Assembly (NCBI RefSeq): GCF_946151055.1 | Contig: NZ_CAMGYZ010000001.1 | Coordinates: 434,001 to 498,000 of the forward strand | DNA length: 64,000 nt | Direction of reading: 5' to 3' | DNA from: Bacillus sp. Marseille-Q3570 | Lineage (GTDB): Bacteria > Bacillota > Bacilli > Bacillales > Fictibacillaceae | Part shown: positions 35,021 to 44,386 of the stretch, piece by piece | How positions within the stretch are numbered: position 1 is the stretch's first letter | How the letters are laid out: every line of letters begins with the position of its first letter | Made by a program: the position numbers and the translations under genes | Notes under the pieces: model-generated | What the model was told of the DNA's origin: nothing | The model's input: only the letters and a program-made list of their open reading frames with translations | Databases searched by the model: none

Positions 35021-35776
35021 CTAATGCTTGTGATCCATCATATGGACGGGGTGACCATAGAAGGATGAAAGTTGACGGTTATCAAAATCTTCATATTCAT
35101 GGGTATCACCATGAAAATGCAATTGTTTATTCAAACACGCGACATGCGTAACAAGGTTTGTGACAGGTCCGATATCGTGTGTAACAAGAATCAACGTAAT
35201 TCCTTTTTGCTGATTCAATTCTCTTAACAATTCATAAAAGCTTTCTACTGAGGTAGCATCTACACCAACAGTCGGTTCGTCTAAAATCAAAAGCTGCGGG
35301 TCACTTACCAAAGCTCTTGCGATGAAGGCACGTTGCTGCTGGCCTCCGGATAGTTCGCCGATATTTTGATCCGTATAATCTTGCAATCCGACGATTTCAA
35401 TTGCTTCATGAACCCGTTTCTTATGATGTTTTTTCAAAAATTTAAACATCCCTACTTTCCCGAAAAGACCCATTGAGACAACTTCAAAAACGGTGGCTGG
35501 AAAACCACTGTTGAAGCTGTTTGCTTTTTGGGAAACATAGCCGATTTTTGGCCATTTCTTGAATTTCTTCACATTCTGGCCAAATAAGAAGATCGAACCT
35601 TGTTGTAATGGTAGCAGCCCAAGGATCATCTTGATAAGTGTTGATTTACCAGAGCCGTTCGGTCCGAGCAAGGCAAGGAAAGATCCCTCAGGAACATCCA
35701 GATTTATATTTTCAAGAACTTTACGCTCTTGATAGTTGAATGTAACGTTTTTTATGGATACGATAGATGATTTCAT
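35021..35776 (-). CDS. znuC: zinc ABC transporter ATP-binding protein
   Basis: Walker A GPNGSGKST, signature LSGGQQQR, Walker B LLILDEPTVGVD and switch VTHDIG are present. The 251-residue length is normal, and a histidine-rich tail (HPVHMMDHKH) may bind metal. It is the first gene of znuCB-zur behind a Zur-like box. Confidence 0.92.
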   Translation of the reverse strand: MKSSIVSIKNVTFNYQERKVLENINLDVPEGSFLALLGPNGSGKSTLIKMILGLLPLQQGSIFLFGQNVKKFKKWPKIGYVSQKANSFNSGFPATVFEVVSMGLFGKVGMFKFLKKHHKKRVHEAIEIVGLQDYTDQNIGELSGGQQQRAFIARALVSDPQLLILDEPTVGVDATSVESFYELLRELNQQKGITLILVTHDIGPVTNLVTHVACLNKQLHFHGDTHEYEDFDNRQLSSFYGHPVHMMDHKH

Positions 35777-35811
35777 CGCAATCCCCTTTCAAAAACATAA
35801 TGGAATGAAAT

Positions 35812-35826
35812 TAGGAATGATTCCGA
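35812..35826 (-). promoter_or_regulatory. probable Zur box
   Basis: On the minus strand TCGGAATCATTCCTA agrees with the Zur consensus TCGTAATNATTACGA at 11 of 14 defined positions and has GGAAT-C-ATTCC symmetry. It lies about 36 bp before the znuC start. Confidence 0.6.
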
Positions 35827-35908
35827 TTTACTTTATTAAGTATATCTAAAATATCTCATTTGTAAAGAAACTTGGTCAAATCAAATACAATATGGGAGCT
35901 AAAAAAAG

Positions 35909-35931
35909 AGACTGACGGTTATAGTCAGCCT
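35909..35931 (-). terminator. terminator of the lytic transglycosylase gene
   Basis: AGGCTGAC/GTCAGTCT stem with a seven-base loop and TTTTTTT on the minus strand. Confidence 0.8.
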
Positions 35932-35942
35932 TTCCAATATCA

Positions 35943-36662
35943 TCAATTTGTAACAGCTAATAATTCCTGTTCTTTCGCTTTTTGTTGTATTTCTTCAGCA
36001 TACCAACTTTTTGCATGTCCTTTTTCCTGAATGTATTTTTCCATTCCATATATGCCTCGGTGATATGCTGTCAGTGCTTTATCCCAATCATCATATTTGG
36101 AATGCAAATAATCCAGATAGACGATTGCAAGCTGAATCGAGTAAAGTGGATCAAATAACTGCTCTTTACTTTTGTATTCAAGTCCAGCCATCTTTGAAAT
36201 CCAGGGTGCTGTGTTTTCCATGAACTGAGCCATCCCATAAGCTCGTCCATATTTCGTTTCCGGCCCCACTGCTTTAGGATCGAATTGGTTCCCGGTCTCT
36301 ACACGTAATAATTCATACACGATATAAGGATCGATATCTTTCTTCATCGATTCCCTTACAAGGAAGCGTCCCCACTCTTCCTTGAATCTTCCATCACTTG
36401 CTTTTGTAAATTGCTTTGCAAGCTTTTTGGACTCTATCATCATTTCATAACCGCTTGCTTTAGGTTTTCCGCCTTGGCTTTTTTGCTTATAAAAAGAAAC
36501 CATCTGTTTATAATCTTGTTCAGCCTCAAACATTTGAGATTGTTCTTTTTCTTTTTTCAAGTCTCGTTTCAGTTCATGATTTTGTACAAGTGTATAAGAA
36601 ATCGCTAAGATGAGCGATAATATCACTGCTGAGATAGATAAAAAGCATTTATTCTTAAACAT
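35943..36662 (-). CDS. membrane-anchored lytic transglycosylase (SLT domain)
   Basis: A 239-residue protein with an N-terminal signal anchor (5-25), a helical spacer, then an SLT domain from about residue 95. The catalytic glutamate is in LLRVETGNQFD (about residue 123), and the AYGMAQFM and LTAYHRG motifs complete the active site. It cuts peptidoglycan between MurNAc and GlcNAc outside the membrane. ATG preceded by GTGAGGTG. Single gene. Confidence 0.88.
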   Translation of the reverse strand: MFKNKCFLSISAVILSLILAISYTLVQNHELKRDLKKEKEQSQMFEAEQDYKQMVSFYKQKSQGGKPKASGYEMMIESKKLAKQFTKASDGRFKEEWGRFLVRESMKKDIDPYIVYELLRVETGNQFDPKAVGPETKYGRAYGMAQFMENTAPWISKMAGLEYKSKEQLFDPLYSIQLAIVYLDYLHSKYDDWDKALTAYHRGIYGMEKYIQEKGHAKSWYAEEIQQKAKEQELLAVTN

Positions 36663-36772
36663 AAAAACACCTCACCGTCTAGATATTTTGGCACACGCCT
36701 TTCATCATAGACGATGAGGGTATAGAAAACAAGCAGCTAAAGTGTTTTATACATTATTTTACAGTTCGATCG

Positions 36773-37642
36773 TTAATGGATTGGAGACTTGAATTTAGCC
36801 CCTTTCGTTTCCTGGGTATTCATGATTGTTATGAAAGCTTGTTTATCAATATCATATACTATGTTCTTAAGCTTGGTCACTTCCAACCTTGTTATAACTG
36901 CATAGATGACTTCTTTTTGGGCGTCTGTATAACCGCCTTTCCCCATCAACTTCGTTGTACCTCGTCCTAAACGGTCCAGGATTGCGCTTGAGATTTCCTC
37001 ATAGTGGTCTGAGACGATCAAGACCGCTTTTGTTTCATCAAGACCCTGGATTACCGTGTCAATCGTTTTAAAGGCAATATAGTATGTAAGGATCGAATAC
37101 ATTGCGCGTTCAGGACCGAAAACGAAACCTGCCCAGGCAAATACGAAAATATTCAAGAACATGACGATTTCACCAATTGAAAAAGGGATTTTCTTTGTAA
37201 TCAGTATTGAAAAAATCTCCGTTCCGTCTAAAGAACCCCCGTGACGAATGACAAGGCCTACTCCAACTCCAAGGGTCAATCCTCCAAATACCGTAGCAAG
37301 GATCAGCTCATTCGTAAAAGGCTCAAAATGGTGCAGTTGCGTCTCAAATATTGCTAAGAACACAATTCCTACAAGGGAAGATATGGCAAATGTCTTCCCA
37401 ATCTGTTTATAACCTGAATACATGAATGGAAGGTTTAAAACGATGACTAATATGGCGAAGTTCAACGGAGTCAGGTAATCCAAAATCAACGAGACGCCAA
37501 TGATGCCTCCGTCAATGATTTGGTTCGGGATCAAAAATAATTCGATTGAAAGTGCTGCAAGACCAGCCCCAAGAATGATCATGCCAAATCGATAAATTAA
37601 GTGTGGGATACTTTCTTTTTTGTGTTGTTTAACTTGTTCCAT
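36773..37642 (-). CDS. yqfU: YitT family membrane protein (DUF161/DUF2179)
   Basis: The 289-residue protein has about five spans (up to residue 180) and a cytosolic C-terminal DUF2179 domain with [16 protein letters not shown] and [19 protein letters not shown]. Function unknown. Its place agrees with B. subtilis yqfU. AAGGGGTG precedes ATG 37642. Confidence 0.88.
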   Translation of the reverse strand: MEQVKQHKKESIPHLIYRFGMIILGAGLAALSIELFLIPNQIIDGGIIGVSLILDYLTPLNFAILVIVLNLPFMYSGYKQIGKTFAISSLVGIVFLAIFETQLHHFEPFTNELILATVFGGLTLGVGVGLVIRHGGSLDGTEIFSILITKKIPFSIGEIVMFLNIFVFAWAGFVFGPERAMYSILTYYIAFKTIDTVIQGLDETKAVLIVSDHYEEISSAILDRLGRGTTKLMGKGGYTDAQKEVIYAVITRLEVTKLKNIVYDIDKQAFITIMNTQETKGAKFKSPIH

Positions 37643-37795
37643 TGGTCACCCCTTAACAGTTAGTTCATGGTATATCCAAGAATTATTATATCATGTTTAC
37701 TTGAAACTCTTAAAAAATCCGCTATAATTAACAATCGTGGCATATCTATTATGTCATGGGTGGGAGAGGGATCATTTCAGAAAGAAAGGTTATTG

Positions 37796-39070
37796 ATGAA
37801 ACAACTTATTGAAAATTGGTTCCAGTTGTCTAACCACGGTACAACGATACAAAAGGAACTGATTGCGGGGATCACCTCTTTTTTTACGATAAGTTATATT
37901 ATTATCGTCAATCCATTAATTCTGGCTGATGCTGGAATCCCCTATTATGGAGCTTTAATGGCAACAATACTCGTCAGTATCATTTCGTGCATTTTCATTG
38001 GGTTATATGCAAATGCACCAATAATATTGTCCCCAGGAATGGGTGTTAATGCCTTTTTCACCTACACGATTGTTGAAGGTATGGGATTGAGCTGGCAGGA
38101 AGGACTTGGCGCAGTTGTAATGGCAGGTTTACTTTTCTGTATCGCAGCATTCACCCCGATCAAGTCATTATTGTCACGTTCAGTACCGGACTCACTAAAG
38201 CATGGAATTACAGTCGGTATCGGGTTGTTCCTCGCATTTATCGGTTTACAAAAAGCTGGTATTGTCGAGAAAAGTCCGGATACATTTGTAAAACTGGGCG
38301 ATCTGAGTGAACCATCTACTCTGTTGGCATTGGCAGGACTGTTGATCTGCTTGACATTGTTTGTCAAGAGAATTAAAGGAGGATTCATCCTTTCAATCAT
38401 CATCATCACCATAGCAGCTTATGTTTTCGGGCTGACCCCGGAATCAAAAGCTTATGGTGAAGAATCGGTGTTTTTGATTTTCAACGCAGATCTTTCGAGT
38501 TGGATGACAACAAAGTTCTGGATTGCATCATTTTCTCTTGCACTCATATTGATCGTAGAAAATATGGGGTTGTTATATGGAATGTTGCCAGATACAGAAA
38601 AATTTGATCGTTCGTTCCAATCAAGTGCATTTTCAAGTGTTTTATCTGGATTCTTCGGAACAAGTCCGACAATATCAACAGCAGAAAGTGCTTCAGGTAT
38701 TGCTGAAGGCGGGCGTACCGGTTTGACAGCAGTAGTAGCAGGTTTGTTATTCATCTTTTCAATATTCGTCATACCCGTCCTTACTGGGATACCAGACGCT
38801 GCCATTGCACCAATTCTGATCATTATCGGTGGTGTCATGATGCAATCGATCCGATACATTCCGCTGGATGATTTCACAGAAAGTTTTCCAGCTTTCATGA
38901 TCATTGCCTTGATTCCGTTGACCTATAGTATTGTTGACGGACTAGCTTTCGGATTTATCGTTTACCCGATCATCAAAATGGCAGTCGGACAATTTAAACA
39001 AGTACCAAGAACCATGTATGTAATGGCATCGTTATTCATATTGAATTTCGTCTTCCATTTTTACATGTGA
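37796..39070 (+). CDS. NCS2/AzgA-type purine permease
   Basis: The 424-residue protein has about 12 spans and the AzgA/PbuG-type features AGITSFFTISYIIIVNP and SPGMGVNAFFTYTI, and SSAFSSVLSGFFGTSPT. It is likely to import guanine, hypoxanthine or adenine by proton symport. The start is ATG 37796 (MKQLIENWF) with AAAGG upstream; a longer frame to 37667 has no ribosome binding site. No purine riboswitch was seen in the leader. Confidence 0.87.
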   Translation: MKQLIENWFQLSNHGTTIQKELIAGITSFFTISYIIIVNPLILADAGIPYYGALMATILVSIISCIFIGLYANAPIILSPGMGVNAFFTYTIVEGMGLSWQEGLGAVVMAGLLFCIAAFTPIKSLLSRSVPDSLKHGITVGIGLFLAFIGLQKAGIVEKSPDTFVKLGDLSEPSTLLALAGLLICLTLFVKRIKGGFILSIIIITIAAYVFGLTPESKAYGEESVFLIFNADLSSWMTTKFWIASFSLALILIVENMGLLYGMLPDTEKFDRSFQSSAFSSVLSGFFGTSPTISTAESASGIAEGGRTGLTAVVAGLLFIFSIFVIPVLTGIPDAAIAPILIIIGGVMMQSIRYIPLDDFTESFPAFMIIALIPLTYSIVDGLAFGFIVYPIIKMAVGQFKQVPRTMYVMASLFILNFVFHFYM

Positions 39071-39086
39071 ACTGGTAAATAAACTA

Positions 39087-39128
39087 AAAACGCAAGTAAA
39101 TTCCTATCTTGGAATCACTTGCGTTTTT
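39087..39128 (+). terminator. terminator of the purine permease gene
   Basis: 11-bp stem AAAACGCAAGT/ACTTGCGTTTT with a 19-base loop and TTTTTT. Confidence 0.88.
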
Positions 39129-39216
39129 TCTGATTTTACGGCTGGCTTTCCCTAAGTTTCTCGACACCCCTGGTAAAAAATCAGTGGTGGGTTTTAAGAA
39201 AAAACAGCCAACGGAG

Positions 39217-40635
39217 TCAGTTGTTTTTTTCAGGTAAGAAAGGCAGTTGGAAAGTTATCATAGTCCCTTCCCCAAGCTTACTGTCAATATGAAATGTCCC
39301 ACCGTGATCTTCAATGATCTTTTTACATAGAGGGATCCCTATTCCATTCCCTTTTTCTTTTGTCGTAAAGAACGGTTTCCCGAGTTGTTCCAATACCGCC
39401 TGCTCCATACCAGGCCCTTGATCTTTGAATGTGATTTCATAATGATGATCTCTTCCCTTTCCATAGAGCTGGATCAGTCGATTCTTTTGTTGTTTGGTAT
39501 ATGCTTCGATCGAATTTCGAAGTAAATTCAAAACAACCTGCTTGATCATTGATTCATTAACCATTATATATCCATCAGCTTCTTCCACATCCCATTCAAA
39601 TACAATATTATGTAATAGGCATTCTGATTGAATGATGTGGATCAGAGATTTGATAATAAGATCAGGCCTTTGCTTTTGCTTCTGCATCTTACGTCTTGAG
39701 ACAGACAGAAAATCCTCAATTATTTCATTCATACGGGATAGTTCCGACAATACGGTATCATAGTATTTGGTGAAATCCTTCGTGACAGCTGACAATTGTA
39801 TGAATCCTTGTATTACAGATAATGGATTGCGCAATTCATGAGCAACACCAGCGGCCAGATGGGATACAGATTCCATCTGTTTTTTATACATCAGAAGATT
39901 TTCAAAACGCTGTTGATGTGAACGATCATATAGAACGAACCTTATGCTCTCATCGGAATCAAAATACATCCCTTTCACTTGATAAAGGCAATCGTCTTCA
40001 TAATAGAAGCGTTCATTGACGATTTCTGTACTCCTTATTTCCCTGGTCATCTCGCGCATTTGCGATAAAAGAGGATGCTTATGATCCAGTTGAAAAAGAT
40101 TTTTTCCGATCAACTGATTGACTGAATCTAAGTCCACGAACAATTTCATCCGTTCGTTACAGCAATCAATTTCATTTGTAGCATTGATCGTCAAAATTCC
40201 AATCTCGAGCTCGCGGAACATGAACTTACGGAACTCGTGTTCTTTTTCGTACATTTCTTTGTAATCAATTTCATGATGCTCTTTCTTTTTGTTTGGATTA
40301 TCAAGAAACTTCCCGAGAAGTACAATTTCATCATCGACCATTTTTCCAAGATACTTGATTTTCATCTTCTCCTCATTTGAATAATGATCAAAAACCCCTT
40401 CAGAGGCATTCTTGGAGCTGAGATTTTCAATAAACTTGAAAACAGCAGGCTGATCTTCTTTTATGAAAAGGTCATAGAAATTTGTATTCGATACGCTCAG
40501 AATAGACTCTTGGGCAATACTGTTCGATTCAATAATCGAACCATTCGGCTTGATTAGTAGATATATATCGTCCGTAAGATCATTCATAATATGTTGAAAG
40601 GCTGCAAAAGTGTTGTCAGATTGACAATATTGCAT
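39217..40635 (-). CDS. PAS-containing sensor histidine kinase (sporulation-kinase type, orphan)
   Basis: The 472-residue protein has two PAS-like domains (about 8-105 and 130-240), a HisKA domain with the phosphorylated His in GVAHELRNPLSVIQGF, and HATPase with LLRNSIEAY, DQGPGM and FFTTKEKGNGIGIPL. No transmembrane segment is evident, so it is cytosolic. No response regulator gene is adjacent. The H-box type and the orphan state are shared with the KinA-E sporulation kinases that feed Spo0F, so that role is possible. The ATG follows GGGGGCG. Confidence 0.85.
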   Translation of the reverse strand: MQYCQSDNTFAAFQHIMNDLTDDIYLLIKPNGSIIESNSIAQESILSVSNTNFYDLFIKEDQPAVFKFIENLSSKNASEGVFDHYSNEEKMKIKYLGKMVDDEIVLLGKFLDNPNKKKEHHEIDYKEMYEKEHEFRKFMFRELEIGILTINATNEIDCCNERMKLFVDLDSVNQLIGKNLFQLDHKHPLLSQMREMTREIRSTEIVNERFYYEDDCLYQVKGMYFDSDESIRFVLYDRSHQQRFENLLMYKKQMESVSHLAAGVAHELRNPLSVIQGFIQLSAVTKDFTKYYDTVLSELSRMNEIIEDFLSVSRRKMQKQKQRPDLIIKSLIHIIQSECLLHNIVFEWDVEEADGYIMVNESMIKQVVLNLLRNSIEAYTKQQKNRLIQLYGKGRDHHYEITFKDQGPGMEQAVLEQLGKPFFTTKEKGNGIGIPLCKKIIEDHGGTFHIDSKLGEGTMITFQLPFLPEKNN

Positions 40636-40660
40636 AGCACGCCCCCGATTATAATTGACA

Positions 40661-40679
40661 TAGTATATTTATTATACTA
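40661..40679. promoter_or_regulatory. inverted repeat upstream of the kinase gene
   Basis: TAGTATA-TTTAT-TATACTA, symmetrical, between two TATAAT-like hexamers (40651-40656 and about 40669-40674 on the minus strand). It could be an operator at the kinase promoter. Confidence 0.4.
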
Positions 40680-40831
40680 AATATGCCTTCCAATACCTAG
40701 TGCAACAACCAATAAATCCCTAGACATATCTCGGCAAAAATCAACATTTTCACATTCAATATTCACCTCTACATACAAGCACACAAATTCTGCCAGCCTC
40801 ATACATTATGCAAAGAGGAGGGGAACGGAGG

Positions 40832-41089
40832 ATGAATCCTTTTCTACAACAAATGATCAACCATAAACTGAACAATCTGTCTGCTGAGGAATTGACTGCA
40901 TTAGCATCACAATACAACATCCAGTTAACTGACACACAAGCAGTTCAGATCATTCGAATTCTGAGAAAAGAGAAGATTGATGTGGCAGATCTTCAGCAAA
41001 GGGAACGAATCATCAGACAAATTGAGGCTGTCGTTGGCCCACATACTGCTCAGACTGTAAAGGTTATGTTTCAATCGATCGTACGATGA
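40832..41089 (+). CDS. yqfT: DUF2624 protein YqfT
   Basis: The 85-residue protein starts at ATG 40832 (MNPFLQQMINHKLNNL), with GGAACGGAGG upstream; the first ATG at 40808 is not preferred. Its helical sequence (AVQIIRILRKEKIDVADLQQ) fits DUF2624, whose members are found only in Bacillaceae. Function not known. Confidence 0.8.
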   Translation: MNPFLQQMINHKLNNLSAEELTALASQYNIQLTDTQAVQIIRILRKEKIDVADLQQRERIIRQIEAVVGPHTAQTVKVMFQSIVR

Positions 41090-41101
41090 AAATGCAAGAA
41101 A

Positions 41102-41183
41102 AAGCTGACTCCATAGTTTCTGATAAAACCCGCCATTACATAGGCTCGGTTTAACAGGTATACTTTTCAGAGTCAGCCTTTTA
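41102..41183 (+). terminator. probable terminator of yqfT
   Basis: GCTGACTC and GAGTCAGC arms are about 65 bp apart with CCTTTTATTTTATTT after the second arm. A smaller internal fold is likely, as the loop is long. Confidence 0.45.
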
Positions 41184-41328
41184 TTTTATTTCTCTATTTC
41201 AATTCAACAGCTTTGTTATACTTTATTGTCTCGCTTTGCCCGATTTTCCTGCAGTAATGGCGCAAATTTCGCTACATTCAAAATTAAACAGAAATTAATA
41301 AAGTCATTTCAGTAAAAAAAAATCAACT

Positions 41329-42228
41329 TTATGCTTGGACGATTTTTTCAAGTAGTTCTGCATCATATTTTTTCCCGTGCAGCATCTCGATTTCAAACTT
41401 ATACGGAGGTTTCTTGTTTTTCTTGTCTCCATTAACAGGTACATAAGGGGTTTCAAGGATTTTCGGAATTTCCTCAAGCTGTGAATGGTGAACAACGTAA
41501 TTCAATGTATCGAATCCGATCTTTCCAAAGCCAACATTTTCATGACGGTCTTTACCTGCTCCGCACTCGTTTTTACTATCATTGATGTGAAGGACTTTGA
41601 TCCGATCAAGCCCGATAATTTTATCAAATTCATTTAATACGCCATCAAAGTCATTAATAAGGTCGTACCCGGCATCATGTGTATGACATGTATCAAAACA
41701 CACTGAGAGTTTTTCATTGTGAGTTACGCCATCAATGATCGCTGCCAATTCTTCGAATGTCCTCCCGCATTCAGAGCCCTTTCCTGCCATCGTTTCTAAT
41801 GCAATCTGGACATTCTGTTCAGGAGTTATGACTTCGTTCAACCCTTCGATGATTTTTTTTATGCCTGCTTCCGTGCCTGCACCGACATGGGCTCCAGGGT
41901 GCAATACAATCTGTTTGGCACCAATCGCTTCTGTCCGTTCAATTTCGGATCGCAAGAAATCTACTCCCAGCTGGAAGGTTTGTGGTTTCGTCGTATTCCC
42001 GATATTGATGATATAAGGAGCGTGTACGACGATTTCCTCTATTCCGTTTTCCTTCATATGTGCAACGCCATTTTCGATATTCAGTTCTTCAATTGCTTTA
42101 CGGCGTGTGTTTTGAGGTGCTCCAGTATAAATCATGAATGTGTTCCCACCATAGGAGATCGCCTCTTCACTTGCACCCAACAACATTTTCTTTCCGCTCA
42201 TTGAAACATGTGATCCTAATTTAATCAT
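41329..42228 (-). CDS. nfo: endonuclease IV
   Basis: Zinc-dependent AP endonuclease in base-excision repair, with a TIM barrel of 299 residues. The signature motifs are [38 protein letters not shown] and [20 protein letters not shown]. It follows cshB by 14 bp, as in B. subtilis yqfS-yqfR. Nfo protects the genome of dormant spores in B. subtilis. Confidence 0.96.
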   Translation of the reverse strand: MIKLGSHVSMSGKKMLLGASEEAISYGGNTFMIYTGAPQNTRRKAIEELNIENGVAHMKENGIEEIVVHAPYIINIGNTTKPQTFQLGVDFLRSEIERTEAIGAKQIVLHPGAHVGAGTEAGIKKIIEGLNEVITPEQNVQIALETMAGKGSECGRTFEELAAIIDGVTHNEKLSVCFDTCHTHDAGYDLINDFDGVLNEFDKIIGLDRIKVLHINDSKNECGAGKDRHENVGFGKIGFDTLNYVVHHSQLEEIPKILETPYVPVNGDKKNKKPPYKFEIEMLHGKKYDAELLEKIVQA

Positions 42229-42242
42229 GTATTGCTCCCCCT

Positions 42243-43517
42243 CTATTTCTTTCTTTTACGGTTCAATTGCTTCTTTTTTTCTTGGAATTTCTTTTTATAG
42301 CCTGGTTTGACCTTCTTAGGCTTCGGCATTAAGAAATCGTTTGGATCCTTAGATTTCTTTTTTGGCCGGGTACGCTGGACGTTCACAGTTCCCCATTCCT
42401 CATCCTTAAGATCTTTGTGTTCGAAGGTAATACCTTTTTTCTCGAGCTTCTCGAGTTTTTCAATTTCATCTCGTTCATATAAGACAGCAGCTATACCACT
42501 CATACCTGCACGACCCGTACGTCCAGATCGATGGATGTAATAGTCGAGGTCGGTCGGGATTTGATAATGGATAATATGGCTTACTCCCTTTACGTCGATT
42601 CCTCTAGCCGCTAAATCAGTTGCGACCAAATACTGACACTCCGCATTCGCAACCCGTTTCATCACATGCTTACGTGTCCGTGGAGGAAGATCCCCATGAA
42701 GCCTATCTACATTCAACCCTTCTTGTATCATTGCATCTGCCACTTCATCAGCATCTTTTTTCGTATTCGCAAACACGATCGCTAAATAAGGATTGAACTT
42801 TTTCGCAATATCAATTGTCAATTGAATCCGATCACGATGTCGTACAGGAACTGCAATATGTTCAATTTCTGCCGGAGACGTTTCCTCAGGTTTCACATGA
42901 ACATGCTTCGGGTTGTTCATATATTTACGTAAAAATGGATTCAGGCTTTCAGGAATCGTTGCTGAAAATACCATCATCTGTAATTCATGTGCCATACGTG
43001 AAGCAATCTGATCTACGTCCTCTATAAAGCCCATATCGAGCATTTGGTCAGCTTCATCGACGACGAGCATATCCGCATTGAAAATGGATATCCCTTCTTC
43101 GACAACGACATCTTTTATACGCCCAGGTGTTCCTACTATCACATGTGGTTCATATTTCAATTGATCGACCATACGCTTCCTGTCTGTTCCGCCCACCACA
43201 GTCTTTACAACGATGGATGAATCTTCAACTAGTTTCACAGCTTCATTATATACTTGTCTCGCTAGTTCTCTTGTTGGTGCTGTAATCACGGCTTGAACCT
43301 TTTGGACCTCGGGATTGATTTTTTCTAAAATAGGCAGCAAAAAGGCAAGTGTCTTTCCAGAGCCAGTCTGTGACTGACCGATTACATCATTCCCTTTGAT
43401 GATGCTCGGAATAAGCCGTTCTTGTATCTCAGTCGGACGTTCGAAGTTCTGTTTTCTTAGTGCCTCAAATAAAAACGGTTTTAATTTGAAACGTTGTTCA
43501 AACACATTATTTTTCAT
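42243..43517 (-). CDS. cshB: DEAD-box RNA helicase CshB
   Basis: The 424-residue protein has a Q-motif, Walker [16 protein letters not shown] with the DEAD box, SAT, and the helicase C domain with [12 protein letters not shown]. The tail is short and rich in Lys/Arg ([24 protein letters not shown]). It starts at ATG 43517; the GTG four codons upstream overlaps the AAGGTG site. CshB assists RNA unfolding and ribosome assembly, especially in cold. Confidence 0.92.
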   Translation of the reverse strand: MKNNVFEQRFKLKPFLFEALRKQNFERPTEIQERLIPSIIKGNDVIGQSQTGSGKTLAFLLPILEKINPEVQKVQAVITAPTRELARQVYNEAVKLVEDSSIVVKTVVGGTDRKRMVDQLKYEPHVIVGTPGRIKDVVVEEGISIFNADMLVVDEADQMLDMGFIEDVDQIASRMAHELQMMVFSATIPESLNPFLRKYMNNPKHVHVKPEETSPAEIEHIAVPVRHRDRIQLTIDIAKKFNPYLAIVFANTKKDADEVADAMIQEGLNVDRLHGDLPPRTRKHVMKRVANAECQYLVATDLAARGIDVKGVSHIIHYQIPTDLDYYIHRSGRTGRAGMSGIAAVLYERDEIEKLEKLEKKGITFEHKDLKDEEWGTVNVQRTRPKKKSKDPNDFLMPKPKKVKPGYKKKFQEKKKQLNRKRKK

Positions 43518-43709
43518 ATCTATTATCACCTTCAGTTGTATTTCCCACTTTAAGTATTATAGAGGATACAGAGAAAAATCTCCATGTTTTTGGGGATATA
43601 CCCATTCTTTTGTTGGATGGACACCAATCATTCATTTTTCGCATATCTTGTTTATCAGAATAACCACTTTTCTGTAAAGTTATCGATAGTAGGAGAAAGG
43701 AGCATCTTA

Positions 43710-44306
43710 ATGTACCGTATGCCTCCCGGATTTGGACCCTATGGGATTGGGCCCATGTCGCCATTCGGACAAATGATGCCATTCAGAGGGGGATTTCCCG
43801 CTGCACGATCAGCCGGGTTTTTGACTCGGTTTCTTTCACCCAATCCAGGCGGTGGACTCAATCTCGTAAGTATGGTTGAAAACGCACAAAAGGTAATGAA
43901 AATGGCTGATACTGTCAGGCCATTCATACAACAGTATGGTCCGATGGTGAAGAACATACCATCTATGCTGGAGCTATTGAAAGAATACCAAAGTTATTCT
44001 TCCAATTCTGACTCAACAGAAGAAGAGAAAGAAGATAAAAAAGATGAAATGAAAAATGCCGTAGACAAAAATAAAAAATCGTCATCTAGTAAGAAAAAAA
44101 CATCTACCACTACTGGTAAAAAGAAAGCCGCAAGCACTGGTAAAAAGAAAACATCAACAAGCAGTAAAAAAAAGAAAACGTCAGCAAGTAGTGGAAAGAA
44201 AGCTTCGACGAAGCCACTGAAGAAAAAATCCATTCCGAATGTGAAGCATGTTAAACCTGCGCCTCAAGCACTTAAACGCGATTCGGTACCAAAATTGTAT
44301 ATTTAG
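43710..44306 (+). CDS. yqfQ: YqfQ-like protein with low-complexity Lys/Ser/Thr tail
   Basis: The 198-residue protein begins at ATG 43710 (MYRMPPGFGPYGIGP) with AGGAGAAAGGAG upstream. The front is rich in Gly, Pro and Met; a middle helix (MVENAQKVMKMADTVRPFIQ) is typical of the YqfQ/VrrA family. The tail (from about residue 100) consists of many copies of SGKKKTST-like units, which are prone to length change and may bind nucleic acid or the wall. Its position between cshB and ispH matches B. subtilis. Function not known. Confidence 0.75.
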   Translation: MYRMPPGFGPYGIGPMSPFGQMMPFRGGFPAARSAGFLTRFLSPNPGGGLNLVSMVENAQKVMKMADTVRPFIQQYGPMVKNIPSMLELLKEYQSYSSNSDSTEEEKEDKKDEMKNAVDKNKKSSSSKKKTSTTTGKKKAASTGKKKTSTSSKKKKTSASSGKKASTKPLKKKSIPNVKHVKPAPQALKRDSVPKLYI

Positions 44307-44317
44307 ACGATATATAT

Positions 44318-44380
44318 TTGTCAACGGTATCGGTCCTCCTTTATAATAAAGCGAGAAGTGCTTGTTATTAAAGGAGGACC
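44318..44380 (+). promoter_or_regulatory. ispH promoter within a 12-bp inverted repeat that includes the ribosome binding site
   Basis: TTGTCA (44318-44323) and TATAAT (44342-44347) form a promoter with an 18-bp spacer. The spacer and the ribosome binding region are linked by an exact inverted repeat, GGTCCTCCTTTA (44332-44343) and TAAAGGAGGACC (44369-44380). The right arm contains the whole AAAGGAGG. A transcript from this promoter would start near 44354 and lack the left arm; transcripts reading through from yqfQ would contain both arms and could mask the ribosome binding site. Confidence 0.7.
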
Positions 44381-44386
44381 TTTTAT

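Noticed and set aside
37667-37795. N-terminal extension of the purine permease frame and a search for a purine riboswitch there
   Set aside because: No riboswitch core pairing was visible, and the extension has no ribosome binding site.
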